Shown here: piece by piece, positions 7,646-16,267 of the stretch
Position numbering within the stretch: position 1 is the stretch's first letter
Layout of the letters: each line of letters begins with the position of its first letter
From: Blastococcus sp. LR1
Lineage (GTDB): Bacteria; Actinomycetota; Actinomycetes; Mycobacteriales; Geodermatophilaceae
Assembly: GCF_020166105.1 (NCBI RefSeq)
Contig: NZ_JAIUJY010000004.1
Span: 62,001-126,000, forward strand
Reading direction: 5' to 3'
Length of the DNA stretch: 64,000 nt
The notes under the pieces: model-generated
The model's input: only the letters and a program-made list of their open reading frames with translations
Told to the model about the DNA's origin: nothing
The model's database searches: none
Translations under genes and position numbers: made by a program

Positions 7646-8865
7646 CCGCCGTCCTTCCCTCTCGACCGCAGCGGCCCGAGGGCGGCCGGCTGATCGACCA
7701 GTTCGAGTACGGCCTGGACGCCCCGATCTGCCTGACCTGGGAGCTCACCTACGCCTGCAACCTGGCGTGCGTGCACTGCCTCTCCTCTTCGGGACGGCGT
7801 GATCCCCGCGAGCTCTCCACCGCCGAGGCCGAGGGCGTCATCGACGAGCTGCAGCGGATGCAGGTCTTCTACGTCAACGTCGGCGGCGGCGAGCCGACCG
7901 TGCGGCCGGACTTCTGGCACCTGCTCGACTACGCCATCGGCCACGACGTCGGCGTCAAGTTCTCCACCAACGGCGTGAAGCTGGACAAGGTCCGGGCCGC
8001 CCAGCTGGCCCGGACCGACTACGTCGACGTGCAGATCTCCCTGGACGGCGCCACCGCCGAGGTGAACGACCGCGTTCGCGGCGCCGGCTCCTTCGCCACC
8101 GCCACCCGCGCGCTGGAGAACCTCGCCGAGGCGGGCATGAAGGACTTCAAGGTCTCCGTCGTCGTCACCCGGGAGAACGTCTCCCAGCTCGACCAGTTCA
8201 AGGCGCTGACCGACTCCTACGGCGCCCAGCTGCGGATCACCCGTTTCCGCCCGTCGGGCCGCGGCGCCGACGTGTGGGACCAGCTGCACCCCACCCAGGC
8301 CCAGCAGCGCGAGCTCTACGCCTGGCTGCTGGCCAACGGCGACAACGTGCTCACCGGCGACTCGTTCTTCCACCTCTCGGCGCTCGGGGAGTCCCTGCCG
8401 GGGCTGAACCTGTGCGGCGCCGGCCGAGTGGTGTGCCTGATCGACCCGGTCGGCGACGTCTACGCCTGCCCGTTCGCGATCCACGAGAACTTCCTCGCCG
8501 GCAACGTCCGCTCGCCCGGTGGCTTCCAGCAGGTCTGGCAGAACAGCGAGCTGTTCGCCGACCTGCGCAACCCGCAGACCGGCGGCGCCTGCACCAAGTG
8601 CGCCCACTTCGACGCCTGCCGCGGCGGCTGCATGGCGGCCAAGTTCTTCACCGGGCTGCCGCTGGACGGCCCGGACCCCGAGTGCGTGCAGGGCTACGGG
8701 GAGACGGCGCTGGCCGCCCGCGACCTCGGGCTCGTGACCCCGAAGAGCTCCATCGACCACTCGCACAAGGGACCGGTCCGCGGTCAGCCCACGCTGCTGG
8801 GCATGCCGTCGATCCCGGTGAAGGCCTGCGACGAGTCGCCGCTGGCCGGGCTCACGGCCGGCTGA
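7642..8865 (+). CDS. mftC: Mycofactocin radical SAM maturase MftC
   Basis: A 407-residue radical SAM-SPASM enzyme. The [4Fe-4S] motif C39-x3-C43-x2-C46 lies in TYACNLACVHC. The GGGEPT stretch and the C-terminal SPASM cysteines (LCGAGRVVCLID, then VYACPFAIHENF, CTKCAHFDACRGGC and PDPEC) supply the auxiliary clusters. MftC oxidatively decarboxylates the C-terminal Tyr of MftA and then forms the carbon-carbon bond to Val. The GTG start overlaps the mftB stop. A 7-bp hairpin directly follows the gene, so the mftABC transcript may end here rather than run on to mftE or mftF. Confidence 0.96.
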   Translation: MTAVLPSRPQRPEGGRLIDQFEYGLDAPICLTWELTYACNLACVHCLSSSGRRDPRELSTAEAEGVIDELQRMQVFYVNVGGGEPTVRPDFWHLLDYAIGHDVGVKFSTNGVKLDKVRAAQLARTDYVDVQISLDGATAEVNDRVRGAGSFATATRALENLAEAGMKDFKVSVVVTRENVSQLDQFKALTDSYGAQLRITRFRPSGRGADVWDQLHPTQAQQRELYAWLLANGDNVLTGDSFFHLSALGESLPGLNLCGAGRVVCLIDPVGDVYACPFAIHENFLAGNVRSPGGFQQVWQNSELFADLRNPQTGGACTKCAHFDACRGGCMAAKFFTGLPLDGPDPECVQGYGETALAARDLGLVTPKSSIDHSHKGPVRGQPTLLGMPSIPVKACDESPLAGLTAG

Positions 8866-8868
8866 CCG

Positions 8869-8888
8869 CTCCCCCTCGCTCGGGGGAG
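8869..8888 (+). terminator. GC hairpin after mftC
   Basis: CTCCCCC-TCGCTC-GGGGGAG forms a 7-bp perfect stem with a 6-base loop starting 4 bases after the mftC stop. There is no T tract, as is usual in high-GC actinobacteria. Its right end touches the first candidate start of the next gene. Confidence 0.45.
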
Positions 8889-10765
8889 TGAGACGCCGGA
8901 CGCTACAGGTTTGTTCCGGAACCGCCGATGCCGGGAAGGTGATCGCAGAGCTGGCCGCCCGGGTGACCGGTCTCCTCCCCCGGGGACGTGAACTGCCGGA
9001 GGGTGTGTGGCAGCGCCGCCACCGCGCGATCGTGCGGCTCTGCATGACCGCCGCCGTGGCGCTCGTGCTGCTCGCCTGGTTCAGGGGCTACGACCAACCC
9101 ACGGCCGTCCTCGTGCTCGCCGTCGTGGCCGGGCCCGCCGCGCTCGCCGCCGTTCCGCGATTCGGCCGCGCCCTGCGCGCCGGTGCCACCACCGTCAGCC
9201 TCATGGGCGCCTGTGTCGCCCTGACCCACCTGTGGTCGGGCGTCACGGAGGCCCACTTCTCGTTCTTCGTGATGATCGGCGTCGTCTCGCTCTACCAGAG
9301 CTGGGTGCCCTTCGGCATCGCGCTCGTGGTCGTCAGCGTCCACCACGGCCTGTTCGGGACCATCTACCCGCACTCGGTGTTCGGGCACGCCGCGGCGACC
9401 CACTCCCCGTGGACCTGGGCAGGCATCCATGCCGCCTTCGTGCTCGCCGCGAGCCTGGCCCACCTCGCCTCCTGGCGGCACAACGAGAACCAGGGCCTCA
9501 GCGACTCGCTGACCGGCCTGGCCAACCGCACGCAGCTGGAAGAGGTCACCGCCCGGGCGCTGAACCGCGGCGGCGCCGTCAGCGTGCTGATGATCGACGT
9601 CGACGACTTCAGGGACGTCAACGACAGCCGCGGCCACGCGGTCGGTGACGACCTGCTCCGCGTGGTCGCCGAGCGGCTGCGCGCCTGCGTGCGGCCCGGT
9701 GACGTCGTGGCCCGGATCGGTGGCGACGAGTTCGCCGTCGTCGTCGCCGGCGACGCGGACGTCGCGCACGCCGTCGGTGAGCGGGTGCTGGTCTCGCTCG
9801 CGCTCCCGGTCCCCCTCGACGACGGTCTGGTGACCGTGCACGGCAGCATCGGTGTGGCCGAGGCCGCCGATGACGATCGCACCGCCGGCGCGCTGCTGCG
9901 CAACGCCGACCTGGCGATGCACCTGGCCAAGGCGCAGGGCAAGAACCGCCTGGTGGGCTACGCCGACGGGATGGCAGAGGCCGCCCGCCGCCGCGCCGGC
10001 CTGCAGCAGGACCTCCTCGCCGCCGTCGTCGACGAGCAGCTGGAGCTGCACTACCAGCCGACGGTCCGGCTGACCGACGGGCGCACCACCGGCTTCGAGG
10101 CGCTGGTCCGCTGGCGTCATCCCGAGCGCGGGCTGGTCCCGCCGGTCGAGTTCATCCCGCTGGCCGAGGAGAGCGGCGCGATCGTCGAGATCGGGCGCTG
10201 GGTGCTGCGCACCGCCCTGCACCAGGGCGCGACCTGGCTCCGCGAGCGCGACGACACGCTGCGGATGGCGGTCAACCTCTCGCCGCGCCAGCTCTTCGAC
10301 ACCGACATCGTCACCGATGTGGTCGCGGCGCTGACCGAGAGCGGCTTCCCGGCCGAGCTGCTCACCCTGGAGCTCACCGAGGGGGTGCTGGTCCGCGACG
10401 TCGACGCCGTCGTCGCCCAGCTGGAGTCACTGCGGGCGCTCGGCATCCGGATCGCCATCGACGACTTCGGCACCGGGTTCTCCAGCCTGTCCTACCTGCG
10501 CAGGCTTCCCGCCGACGTGCTCAAGATCGACCGCAGCTTCGTCACCGACCTGCCCGCCGGCCGGTCGGCGACGACGCTCATCGCCTCGATCGTCGAGCTG
10601 GCCCGCACCCTGGGGCTGGACGTCGTCGCCGAGGGCGTGGAGACCGACTCCCAGCGGCTGGCGCTGCGCGACCTCCAGTGCGGGCAGGCGCAGGGCTACT
10701 TCTTCGCCCGCCCGCAGCCGGCCGACGAGGCCGGGGCCGCCCTCGGCGCGGTCGTGCGGGGCTAG
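8888..10765 (+). CDS. Membrane-bound GGDEF-EAL c-di-GMP enzyme
   Basis: A bifunctional-looking cyclic-di-GMP protein of up to 625 residues. An N-terminal region of about five membrane segments (residues about 48-200) carries no recognised sensor motif. The GGDEF domain has an intact ARIGGDEF (GGDEF at 278-282). The EAL domain has an intact signature (EAL at 404-406), plus ELTEG, IDDFGTGFSSL and AEGVET. Both activities therefore look possible: synthesis from GTP and hydrolysis to pGpG. The start is uncertain; GTG at 8888 overlaps the preceding hairpin and GTG at 8939 is an alternative. No link to mycofactocin is known despite its position between mftC and mftE. Confidence 0.85.
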   Translation: MRRRTLQVCSGTADAGKVIAELAARVTGLLPRGRELPEGVWQRRHRAIVRLCMTAAVALVLLAWFRGYDQPTAVLVLAVVAGPAALAAVPRFGRALRAGATTVSLMGACVALTHLWSGVTEAHFSFFVMIGVVSLYQSWVPFGIALVVVSVHHGLFGTIYPHSVFGHAAATHSPWTWAGIHAAFVLAASLAHLASWRHNENQGLSDSLTGLANRTQLEEVTARALNRGGAVSVLMIDVDDFRDVNDSRGHAVGDDLLRVVAERLRACVRPGDVVARIGGDEFAVVVAGDADVAHAVGERVLVSLALPVPLDDGLVTVHGSIGVAEAADDDRTAGALLRNADLAMHLAKAQGKNRLVGYADGMAEAARRRAGLQQDLLAAVVDEQLELHYQPTVRLTDGRTTGFEALVRWRHPERGLVPPVEFIPLAEESGAIVEIGRWVLRTALHQGATWLRERDDTLRMAVNLSPRQLFDTDIVTDVVAALTESGFPAELLTLELTEGVLVRDVDAVVAQLESLRALGIRIAIDDFGTGFSSLSYLRRLPADVLKIDRSFVTDLPAGRSATTLIASIVELARTLGLDVVAEGVETDSQRLALRDLQCGQAQGYFFARPQPADEAGAALGAVVRG

Positions 10766-10793
10766 GGGTACGGAGCTCTAGGGGTACGGAGCT
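10762..10793. repeat. Exact 16-bp tandem duplication at converging gene ends
   Basis: CTAGGGGTACGGAGCT occurs twice head-to-tail (10762-10777 and 10778-10793) without mismatch. The first copy contains the TAG stop of the GGDEF-EAL gene, and the second ends within the stop of the converging PPOX gene. Such perfect repeats suggest a recent slippage duplication. Confidence 0.8.
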
Positions 10794-11271
10794 AGAGCTC
10801 GACCTTCTCGTTCTCGCCGGACTCGATGCGCTCGCCGGTGGCCTTGGCCTTCACGAAGCTGAACGCCGTGGCGAGGCGGCCACCGGGGGCGTTCCAGTAC
10901 TCCGCCGAGTCACCGTCGACCTTGATCAGCACGACGCTGTCGTCGTCCGGACCCTGCGGGAACCAGGCCTCGACGCCGCTGTTCCACAGCTCCTTCTTCT
11001 TCGCGACGTCGTCCACCACGACCGCGTTCCCGGTCAGCGACACCCAGGTCCCGCCGGAGCCGACGCCCACGTTCACCTGCGGCGTGGCCGCGATGTGCAG
11101 CACCGGGTGCGAGCCGCGCTCGGCGAAGAACCAGAGGTCGCCGTCGAACTCGACCTCCTGGAGCGTCATCGGCCGGCTGGTCAGCTTGCCGCCGGGAGCG
11201 ATCGTGGTGAGGAATGCGAAGCGCTCGCCCTTGATGAGCTCGGCGACCTTGCGGGTGTCTTCCGTCGTCAT
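10792..11271 (-). CDS. Pyridoxamine 5'-phosphate oxidase-fold protein (general stress type)
   Basis: A 159-residue single-domain flavin-reductase/PPOX-like protein. The N-terminus TRKVAELIKGERFAFLTTIA, a strand with GKLTSRPMTLQEVEFDGDLW, and FAERGSHPVLHIAATPQVNV fit the general stress protein 26 group. These split-barrel proteins bind FMN, F420 or haem; the ligand here cannot be told. It is followed on the same strand, 49 bp upstream, by the YchJ-like gene. The stop lies in a 16-bp tandem repeat. Confidence 0.75.
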   Translation of the reverse strand: MTTEDTRKVAELIKGERFAFLTTIAPGGKLTSRPMTLQEVEFDGDLWFFAERGSHPVLHIAATPQVNVGVGSGGTWVSLTGNAVVVDDVAKKKELWNSGVEAWFPQGPDDDSVVLIKVDGDSAEYWNAPGGRLATAFSFVKAKATGERIESGENEKVEL

Positions 11272-11320
11272 GTCGAGCCAGTGCCCCGCGCCGGCGCTGC
11301 CGACACCCGGACGCCGTCCA

Positions 11321-11686
11321 TCACGCGGGGGCCAGGTAGCGCCAGGCGCCGTCCTCGCGCACGAACCGGCTCACCTCGTGCTGCTCGCCTCCCGCGTACC
11401 GCGCCACGAACTCCACCGTGCCTTCGGCGGCGAGCATCCCGCCACCGGTCGTGGCGACGACGTCGAGGCCCAGCCAGCGGATGCCGGCGTCCAGGTCCAG
11501 CTCGCGCGGCCGGGTGGTCGGGTGCCAGGTGGCGAGCAGGTAGCCGGGATCGGCGACGGCGAAGGCGCTGTACCGGGAGCGCATGAGCTGCTCCGCGGTC
11601 GCCGCCGTCCGCTCCCCGGCGTGCAGCGGGCGGCAGCACTCGTCGTAGAGCAGGCCGGATCCGCAGGGGCAGCGTCGGGGAGCCAT
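11321..11686 (-). CDS. YchJ-family SEC-C motif protein
   Basis: A 121-residue protein beginning MAPRRCPCGSGLLYDECC, the SEC-C zinc-binding motif (C6, C8, C16, C17). An NTF2-like domain of the YchJ/UPF0225 family follows (QLMRSRYSAFAVADPGYLLATWH and RWLGLDVVATTGG). Its function is unknown. The start at 11686 is fixed by the conserved cysteine motif; the ribosome site is poor. It is divergent from mftE with 33 bp between the starts. Confidence 0.8.
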   Translation of the reverse strand: MAPRRCPCGSGLLYDECCRPLHAGERTAATAEQLMRSRYSAFAVADPGYLLATWHPTTRPRELDLDAGIRWLGLDVVATTGGGMLAAEGTVEFVARYAGGEQHEVSRFVREDGAWRYLAPA

Positions 11687-11719
11687 GGGAGCAGTCTGCC
11701 GCCGTGCGAGGCTGCGGCG

Positions 11720-12415
11720 GTGACCTCGCTCGACGCGACGACCTGGCCCGAGCTCCCCGACCAGCCGCTGCTCGTCGTTCCGCTGGGATCGGTCGAGCAG
11801 CACGGCCCGCACCTGCCGCTGACCACCGACACCCGGACGGCGGAGACCGTGGCACGGGCCGCAGCGCCCGCACTCGACGGCGCGCTGCTGGCCCCGGCGA
11901 TCGCCTACGGGGCGAGCGGTGAGCACGAGGGCTTCCCGGGAACCGTGTCGATCGGCACCGAGGCGCTCACGACGCTGCTGGTGGAGTTCGGCCGCTCGGC
12001 CTGCCGGTGGGCGGGTCGGCTGCTGGTCGTCAACGGGCACGGTGGCAATTTCTTCGCCCTGCGCGCCGCGGTGCCGCTGCTCCGGACCGAGGGGCGCGAC
12101 GTCGCCTGGTGGCCGCTCGCCGTTCCCGGGGGAGACGCCCATGCCGGGCGCACCGAGACGTCACTGATGTTGCACGTGGAACCAGCTGCGGTGCGTGAGG
12201 ACCGGGCCGAGGCGGGAGCGACGGCGCCGCTGCGCGAGCTGCTGCCCCGGATGCAGGCCGAGGGCGTGCGCGCGGTCAGTCTCAACGGCGTCCTCGGCGA
12301 CCCTGCCGGGGCCTCGGCGGCGGAGGGCGAGGAGCTCGTGGCGGACCTGACCCGCCGGCTGGTCGCGGCGGTGCGGGAGTGGCGGGTGGACCCCGCCGGG
12401 CGGCTCCTGGAGTGA
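11720..12415 (+). CDS. mftE: Mycofactocin precursor peptidase MftE (creatininase family)
   Basis: A 231-residue creatininase-fold metallopeptidase. E26, H28 and D37 in GSVEQHGPHLPLTTDT have the same spacing as the metal ligands E34, H36 and D45 of creatininase. NGHGGN and HAGRTETS follow. MftE cuts the cross-linked Val-Tyr unit from the C-terminus of processed MftA, releasing AHDP for MftD. The GTG at 11720 sits just before the conserved fold. It is separated from mftC by three unrelated genes and ends in a strong 15-bp stem-loop, so it is transcribed from its own promoter in the short gap behind the YchJ-like gene. Confidence 0.9.
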   Translation: MTSLDATTWPELPDQPLLVVPLGSVEQHGPHLPLTTDTRTAETVARAAAPALDGALLAPAIAYGASGEHEGFPGTVSIGTEALTTLLVEFGRSACRWAGRLLVVNGHGGNFFALRAAVPLLRTEGRDVAWWPLAVPGGDAHAGRTETSLMLHVEPAAVREDRAEAGATAPLRELLPRMQAEGVRAVSLNGVLGDPAGASAAEGEELVADLTRRLVAAVREWRVDPAGRLLE

Positions 12416-12431
12416 GCGCCCGGCGGGGTCC
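12388..12431. terminator. Bidirectional terminator between mftE and the siderophore-binding gene
   Basis: A perfect 15-bp inverted repeat (left arm 12388-12402, right arm 12417-12431) with a 14-base loop that contains the mftE stop. The left arm is coding sequence of mftE. It stands between two converging genes and could stop transcription from either side. Confidence 0.7.
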
Positions 12432-12437
12432 CGGGCC

Positions 12438-13430
12438 TCAGGAGAGCGCGTCGGCGAACAGCGGAACCGCGTTCTCCAGCGCGTAGCGGATGCCGCCGGC
12501 CGAGCCGCTGGAGAAGGCATTGGTCAGCGTGGTGTCCTCGAGGACGACGGCGCGACCCTCGCGGACCGAGCCCAGCCCCTGCCACAGCGGGTTGCCGGTG
12601 AACTCCGACGCCTGCACGAAGATCGGGAAGACGACGGTCAGCTCGGCGTCCAGCAGCGGGACCTCCTCCTCGCCCACCGACACGAAGAAGTTCTCGCCGG
12701 CCAGGTCCTGGATCTCGGCCTTGTTCTCGAAGCCGAGCTGCTCCATGAACTCCACCCGGGCGTCGCCGCGCACGTAGGCGCCGAAGCCCTCGGAGGTGTA
12801 CGCGCCGACGGCGACCTCGGTGCCCGCGAACTCCGGGTGCTCCGCGGCGGCGTCGGAGAAGGCCTGGTCGACCTCGGCCGCCAGCTCCTCGGCCTGCTCG
12901 GTCTTGCCCAGCGACTGCCCGACCAGCTCGAGCTGCTGCTGCCAGGTGGTCTGGTACGGCCCGACGCCCTCGGGCTGACCGACGGTGGGGGCGATCTTCG
13001 ACAGCGACTCGTAGCGGTCCTGCTCGGCGCTGGAACGGGTGTCGAGGATGAGGTCGGGCTCCAGTGCGGCGATCGCCTCGAGGCTCGGCTCGATCGTCTC
13101 GATGATCTCCGGCGCCTCGTCGTACTGGCCCTCCGCCCACGGGCCTACGCCCTCGCCGCCGAAGCCCAGCCAGTCGCTCGCGCCGACGGGCTGGACGCCC
13201 AGGGCGAGCGCCGTCTCGGCGTCGGACCAGCCCAGCGCGACGACCCGCTGCGGCTCCTCGTCGATCGTGACGTCGCCGAAGGCGGTGCTCACGGTGACCG
13301 GGAACGCCCCCGAGCCGGACGACGGCTCGCGGTCGTCGGCGGAGTCGCTCCCACCGCCGCAGCCGGACAGGACGAGAGCGGCGGCGGCCGCGAGGGCGGC
13401 GGCGCTGCGGAAGGACGGGCGGACGGACAT
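12438..13430 (-). CDS. Iron-siderophore ABC transporter substrate-binding lipoprotein
   Basis: A 330-residue FepB/FecB-type binding protein. A lipoprotein signal ends in LSGC (Cys24), followed by a Gly/Ser/Asp linker. The binding domain includes DVTIDEEPQRVVALGWSDAE, LEAIAALEPDLILDTRSS and SVGEEEVPLLDAELTVVFP. It would capture ferric siderophores outside the membrane. GAGGAG lies six bases before the ATG. No permease or ATPase genes adjoin it, so it may share the importer at 46-49 kb. An IdeR/DtxR-like box at 13450-13468, 20 bp upstream, points to iron repression. Confidence 0.87.
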   Translation of the reverse strand: MSVRPSFRSAAALAAAAALVLSGCGGGSDSADDREPSSGSGAFPVTVSTAFGDVTIDEEPQRVVALGWSDAETALALGVQPVGASDWLGFGGEGVGPWAEGQYDEAPEIIETIEPSLEAIAALEPDLILDTRSSAEQDRYESLSKIAPTVGQPEGVGPYQTTWQQQLELVGQSLGKTEQAEELAAEVDQAFSDAAAEHPEFAGTEVAVGAYTSEGFGAYVRGDARVEFMEQLGFENKAEIQDLAGENFFVSVGEEEVPLLDAELTVVFPIFVQASEFTGNPLWQGLGSVREGRAVVLEDTTLTNAFSSGSAGGIRYALENAVPLFADALS

Positions 13431-13449
13431 GACTTCTCCTCGATCGAGC

Positions 13450-13468
13450 TCAGGTAAGGGTTACCTAA
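13450..13468. promoter_or_regulatory. IdeR/DtxR-type iron box
   Basis: On the minus strand the site reads TTAGGTAACCCTTACCTGA. This is 15 of 19 against the remembered consensus TWAGGTTAGSCTAACCTWA, by hand alignment. It is 20 bp from the siderophore-binding gene start and 54 bp from the divergent mftF start. Confidence 0.65.
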
Positions 13469-13521
13469 GCACGCGGACGTCGCGAGCCCGACGCCGGGGC
13501 GGCGTCGTTAGGGTCCGTGGC

Positions 13522-14934
13522 GTGCTGGTCGTCCCCGCGCCGCCCGACGGCCGGCTGCCCGACGGGTTCGCCGTCCGGCTGGATCCGCGCACGCGCCGTC
13601 GGGACGGCGGTGCCACGCTGCTGGGCGGCTCGCCGCTCCGGCTGCTGCGCCTCGCACCCCGCGCCGCGGCGCTGCTGGGCTCGGACCGGCTGGAGGTGCG
13701 GGACGCGACCACGGCCGCCCTCGCCGCGCACCTGCTCGACGCCGGGGTGGCCTCCCCCTCCCTCCCCCCGGTCGGCGACCGCGACGTGACCGTGGTGGTT
13801 CCGGTGCGCGACCGGGATCTCGAGCTCGACCGGCTGCTCGCGGCGCTCCGCGCCGATCCGGAGACGGCGGAGCTGCCGGTCGTGGTGGTGGACGACGGCT
13901 CGCGCGAGCCGGTGCGGGCGTCTCCGGGCGTGCGGGTGGTCCGGCATCCCGCCTCTCGGGGGCCCGCTGCGGCGCGCAACGCCGGGCTGGCCGCGGCGGG
14001 CACCGACGTCGTCGCGTTCCTGGACAGCGACTGCGTGCCGCTGCCCGGCTGGCTGGGCCGCCTGCTGCCGCACCTCGCCGATCCGCGCCTCGCCGCCGTC
14101 GCCCCGCGGATCGTGCCGCTCGCCGGCGCGGCCCGCGGCTGGACGAGCGCGTACGAGGACGTCGCCGGAGCGCTGGACATGGGTGCGCGGCCCGCGGCGG
14201 TCCGCCCGCTGTCGGCGGTCTCCTACGTGCCGAGCGCGGCGCTGGTGGTGCGGCGGGCGGCGCTGGGGAGCGGCTTCGACCCCTCGATGCGGGTGGCCGA
14301 GGACGTCGACCTGATCTGGCGGCTGACCGGCGCGGGCTGGCGGGTGCGCTACGAGCCCGCCGCCGAAGTGGCGCACGAGCACCCGGCCGAGCTGGGGGAG
14401 TGGCTGCTCCGCCGGGCGTTCTACGGCACCGGGGCCGCCCTCCTCGCCGCGCGGCACGGCGGTCTGGTGGCGCCGGTGGTGATCGCGCCGGAGACGGCTC
14501 TGACCTGGGTGCTCGCCGTGGCCGGTGGCCGCTGGGGCCGGGTCGCGGCCGCCGGGCTGGTCGGCGCCACCGGGGTGCGTCTGGGCCGCCGGCTGCGCCG
14601 CCCGGGGGAGCCGCTGCCCGTCGTCCTCGCGGCCGTGCTGACCGCGCGCGGGCTGGCCGCCTCCGGGCAGTCGCTGGCCCGGGCGACCACCCGCCACCAC
14701 TGGCCGCTGGCCGTCACCGCGGCGGCCGTCTCCCGTCGCTGGACGCCGCTGCTGGCCGTGGCGGCAGCCGACGGGCTGCTCGCCTGGTGGCCGCACCGAT
14801 CCCGGACCGGACCGGTCCGTCACGTCGGATCGCGTCGGCTGGACGACCTCGCCTACGGGGCCGGGCTCTGGGCCGGAGCGCTCCGTGCCCGCGACCTCCG
14901 CGCGCTGCTGCCGGTCCGCCCGCCCCGGCCGTGA
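13522..14934 (+). CDS. mftF: Mycofactocin glycosyltransferase MftF
   Basis: A 470-residue GT2-family glycosyltransferase with the length and layout of MftF. An N-terminal domain precedes the catalytic part TVVVPVRDRDLELDRLL, with DDGS at 124-127, the nucleotide/metal motif DSD at 168-170 and an acceptor-side AEDVDLIWRL. C-terminal hydrophobic segments follow. MftF adds the beta-1,4-glucose chain to premycofactocin. GTG at 13522 is the only start near the conserved N-terminus (VLVVPAPPDGRLPDGF). It shares a 91-bp divergent promoter region, with an iron box, with the siderophore-binding gene. Confidence 0.9.
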   Translation: MLVVPAPPDGRLPDGFAVRLDPRTRRRDGGATLLGGSPLRLLRLAPRAAALLGSDRLEVRDATTAALAAHLLDAGVASPSLPPVGDRDVTVVVPVRDRDLELDRLLAALRADPETAELPVVVVDDGSREPVRASPGVRVVRHPASRGPAAARNAGLAAAGTDVVAFLDSDCVPLPGWLGRLLPHLADPRLAAVAPRIVPLAGAARGWTSAYEDVAGALDMGARPAAVRPLSAVSYVPSAALVVRRAALGSGFDPSMRVAEDVDLIWRLTGAGWRVRYEPAAEVAHEHPAELGEWLLRRAFYGTGAALLAARHGGLVAPVVIAPETALTWVLAVAGGRWGRVAAAGLVGATGVRLGRRLRRPGEPLPVVLAAVLTARGLAASGQSLARATTRHHWPLAVTAAAVSRRWTPLLAVAAADGLLAWWPHRSRTGPVRHVGSRRLDDLAYGAGLWAGALRARDLRALLPVRPPRP

Positions 14935-14956
14935 GCGGGGACTCGCCGCTCCGGGA

Positions 14957-16233
14957 ATGCGCACCCCGTCCCGCGCCTTCGCCCTCGGAGTGACCTCCGC
15001 TCCGCCCGCACCGCCCCTGTCCACCGGCCGCCTGGTGGCCGCCGTCGTCGCGCTGGCGCTGGGTGGTTTCGCGATCGGCACCACCGAGTTCGTGACGATG
15101 GGGCTGCTGCCGGACATCGCCGAGGGCGTCGCCATCGACATCCCCACCGCGGGCCACGTCATCTCGCTCTACGCGCTGGGCGTCGTCGTCGGGGCTCCGG
15201 TCATCGCGGCGCTGGGCACCCGGCTGCCGCGCCGCGCCCTCTTGCTCGTCCTGATGGTGGCCTTCATCGTCGGCAACGCGCTGACCGCCCTCGCGCCCGG
15301 CTACGGCTCGCTGCTCGCTTCGTGGCCGGCCTGCCGCACGGCGCCTACTTCGGCGTCGCCTCGCTGGTCGCGGCCTCGCTCGTCGCCCCGCACCTGCGCG
15401 GCCGTGCGGTCAGCTCGGTCATGCTCGGCCTGGCGCTCGCCAACCTCGGCGGGGTGCCCGCCGCGACCTGGCTCGGCCAGGAGTTCGGCTGGCGCAGCGC
15501 CTACTGGGCCGTCGTGGTCATCGCGCTGCTGACCATCGCCGCGGTCACCGCCGTCGTCCCCGGCGCCCCGGGCAACCGGGAGGCCACCGTGCGCTCGGAG
15601 CTGGGCGCGCTGCGCCGGCCGCAGGTGCTGCTCACGCTGGTCGTCGGTGTCGTCGGCTTCGGTGGGATGTTCGCCGTCTACAGCTACATCGCGCCCCTGG
15701 TCACCGACGTGACCGGGATGTCCCGCGGCTCGATCCCGTGGGTGCTGTTCGCCTTCGGCGCCGGCGGCGTGGTGGGGACGGCGCTCGGCGGGCGGCTCGC
15801 CGACCTCGCGCTGTTCCGCTCCCTGGTGGGCACCATGATCGCGACCGGCGTGCTGCTGGCGCTGGTCCCCCTGGCGGCCCGCACGCCGTTCACCGTCGTG
15901 GCGTTCATCTTCGCCGTCGGCGCCACCGCGTCGGCGCTCGTCGTCTGCCTGCAGATGCGCCTCATGGAGGTCGCCGGCGAGGCGCAGATGCTGGGCGCGG
16001 CGCTGAACCACTCCGCGCTCAACGCGGCCAACGCGCTGGGCGCCTGGCTGGGTGGGCTGGTCATCGCCGCGGGGCTCGGCTACACCGCTCCGGGCATGGT
16101 GGGTGCCGGCCTGGCAGGGCTCGGCCTGGTCGCGCTGACCGCCTCGGCGCTGCTGCGGCGGCGGGAGCTGCGCCGGCTCGCCGACGACGCCGGGGCCGGA
16201 GTTCCGGATCCCGCGAAGGTCAGCGTGGCCTAA
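14957..16233 (+). pseudogene. MFS transporter broken by a frameshift
   Basis: A DHA1-type major facilitator (AraJ/NepI-like). The first part (from MRTPSRAF, with GTTEFVTMGLLPDIAEG) runs in one frame to about 15315. The rest ([19 protein letters not shown] to the stop at 16233) continues in another frame. Comparison with the usual [17 protein letters not shown] order suggests about 7 bases are missing near 15311-15321, where GCTCG-type repeats could have slipped. A sequencing error is the alternative. If repaired the protein would be about 427 residues with 12 membrane segments. The start may also be GTG at 14990. Confidence 0.75.
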
Positions 16234-16267
16234 GTCACTCCTCCGGGTGCAGACTCCGGGTCGGGCC

